Program-made: the position numbers and the translations under genes | The notes under the pieces: generated by a model | Told to the model about the DNA's origin: nothing | Seen by the model: only the letters and a program-made list of their open reading frames with translations | Database searches by the model: none | In this document: one piece after another, positions 63,495 to 64,000 of the stretch | Numbering within the stretch: the first letter of the stretch is position 1 | Layout of the letters: each line of letters opens with the position of its first letter | DNA from: Beijerinckiaceae bacterium | Lineage (GTDB): Bacteria; Pseudomonadota; Alphaproteobacteria; Rhizobiales; Beijerinckiaceae | Direction of reading: 5' to 3' | DNA length: 64,000 bases | Assembly (NCBI GenBank): GCA_947452455.1 | Contig: CANGBX010000002.1 | Location: 124,001 to 188,000 of the forward strand

Positions 63495-63830
63495 ATGAAT
63501 TTCATCTCCCCAGCTTATGCTCAGGCCGCCGGTGCCGCCCCCTCGGGTTCGGAATTTCTGATGCAGATGGCGCCTTTCGCCATCATCCTCGTCATTATGT
63601 ATTTTCTGATCCTGCGCCCGCAGCAGAAGCGCGCCAAGGCGCACCAGGACATGATCACCAATGTGCGCCGTGGCGACACAGTAGTTACCTCTGGCGGCAT
63701 TGTCGCCAAAGTGACCAAGGTCACGGATGAGCCGGAAATCGAAGTCGAGATCGCCCCGAATGTGCGCGTGCGCATTCTGCGCGCCATGATCTCGGATGTC
63801 CGCACCAAGGGCCAGCCTGTTACCGAATAA
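63495..63830 (+). CDS. yajC: Preprotein translocase accessory subunit YajC
   Basis: Small inner-membrane protein of 111 residues in the SecDF-YajC complex. A single transmembrane segment MAPFAIILVIMYFLILRPQQKR (about 24-45) is followed by the conserved cytoplasmic part HQDMITNVRRGDTVVTSGGIVAKVTKV. ATG 63495 is used; the longer frame from 63369 runs through the leader and hairpin. secD follows after a short GC-rich hairpin space. Confidence 0.96.
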   Translation: MNFISPAYAQAAGAAPSGSEFLMQMAPFAIILVIMYFLILRPQQKRAKAHQDMITNVRRGDTVVTSGGIVAKVTKVTDEPEIEVEIAPNVRVRILRAMISDVRTKGQPVTE

Positions 63831-63892
63831 CCGGCTTTTTCCCGTAACCAAGTCGGGCCGCCTTGTGCGGCCCGCTCGACACATGGTTTGAT

Positions 63893-64000
63893 ATGCTCCG
63901 TTTCGCCCGCTGGAAGGTCGCGTCCGTTCTGGCCATGAGTTTGGTCAGTATTTTTTTGATCGTGCCGAGCCTTCTGCCGGCCGATCTTCGCAGCGCCATG
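63893..64000 (+). CDS. secD: Protein translocase subunit SecD, 3'-truncated by window edge
   Basis: Only the first 36 residues are visible: a basic start MLRFARWK and the first transmembrane segment (VASVLAMSLVSIFLIVPSLLP) typical of SecD. The call rests on the yajC-secD order and this N-terminus. A GGGCCGC/GCGGCCC hairpin (63854-63872) lies in the 62-base gap after yajC. Confidence 0.85.
   Translation, partial: MLRFARWKVASVLAMSLVSIFLIVPSLLPADLRSAM

Overview
The window is a chromosomal segment of an alphaproteobacterium, most likely of the order Hyphomicrobiales (Rhizobiales). Evidence is the moderately high GC content, the very dense gene packing with many 4-base start/stop overlaps, and conserved rhizobial blocks: purN-purM diverging from a phosphatidyltransferase / AI-2E transporter / hdaA / ppk / ppx run, then dgt ... 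argS-SPOR protein-nagZ-scpA-scpB-tatABC-serS-surE-pcm-lytM, and yajC-secD. The family or genus cannot be fixed from the sequence alone. About 66 protein genes and two tRNA genes (Pro-TGG, Arg-TCT) are supported. No rRNA, CRISPR array, prophage, integrase or transposase gene was seen.

Layout. 0-2.7 kb: holC (cut by the window edge), an MFS transporter, ubiX and a small TIGR02444-type gene. 2.9-18.6 kb: an accessory catabolic island built around tripartite tricarboxylate transport (TTT). It holds one complete transporter (binding protein, TctB, TctA) in an operon with two MmgE/PrpD-family enzymes and a GntR/FCD regulator. Around this are four more TTT-type binding proteins, a PrpF-type isomerase, an isocitrate-lyase-superfamily enzyme, a GlcG/HbpS-like protein, a PNPOx-like flavoprotein, an NTF2-like protein and an FMN reductase. 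18.7-31 kb: mixed genes (sirtuin, double cold-shock protein, DUF192, small secreted proteins, tRNAs, a complex I NDUFS4-like protein, a coiled-coil protein, a renalase-like oxidoreductase, a sixth binding protein, an ABC-F ATPase, ndk and an orphan molybdopterin oxidoreductase). 31-42.7 kb: a housekeeping block (purine synthesis, polyphosphate, RNase D, AspRS). 42.7-48 kb: a leftward run erpA-pfkB-fcl-gmd-GT10-GT9 that should make GDP-L-fucose and transfer fucose to a surface glycan. 48-64 kb: core genes for dNTP control, translation, envelope, chromosome segregation and protein export.

How the genes work together. In the island, the TctC-type proteins should capture carboxylates in the periplasm and TctAB should import them. 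The PrpD-like, PrpF-like and lyase-like enzymes then form a plausible dehydrate-isomerise-cleave sequence for a methylcitrate-like or oxalomesaconate-like acid. A 22-bp near-perfect palindrome at 9560-9581 lies between the two divergent binding-protein genes, carries outward-facing TTGACA hexamers on both strands, and is a strong candidate operator for the GntR protein encoded in the same operon.

Another notable layer is a family of about ten dispersed palindromic (REP/BIME-like) elements. All are intergenic and they are concentrated between 4 and 31 kb. Several show compensated changes in both arms, and three lie in a tandem element-spacer array at 25.4-25.8 kb. RNA-level signals worth testing are a terminator-like hairpin between tatA and tatB, a hairpin that covers the scpA ribosome binding site, and a terminator-like hairpin in the yajC leader.
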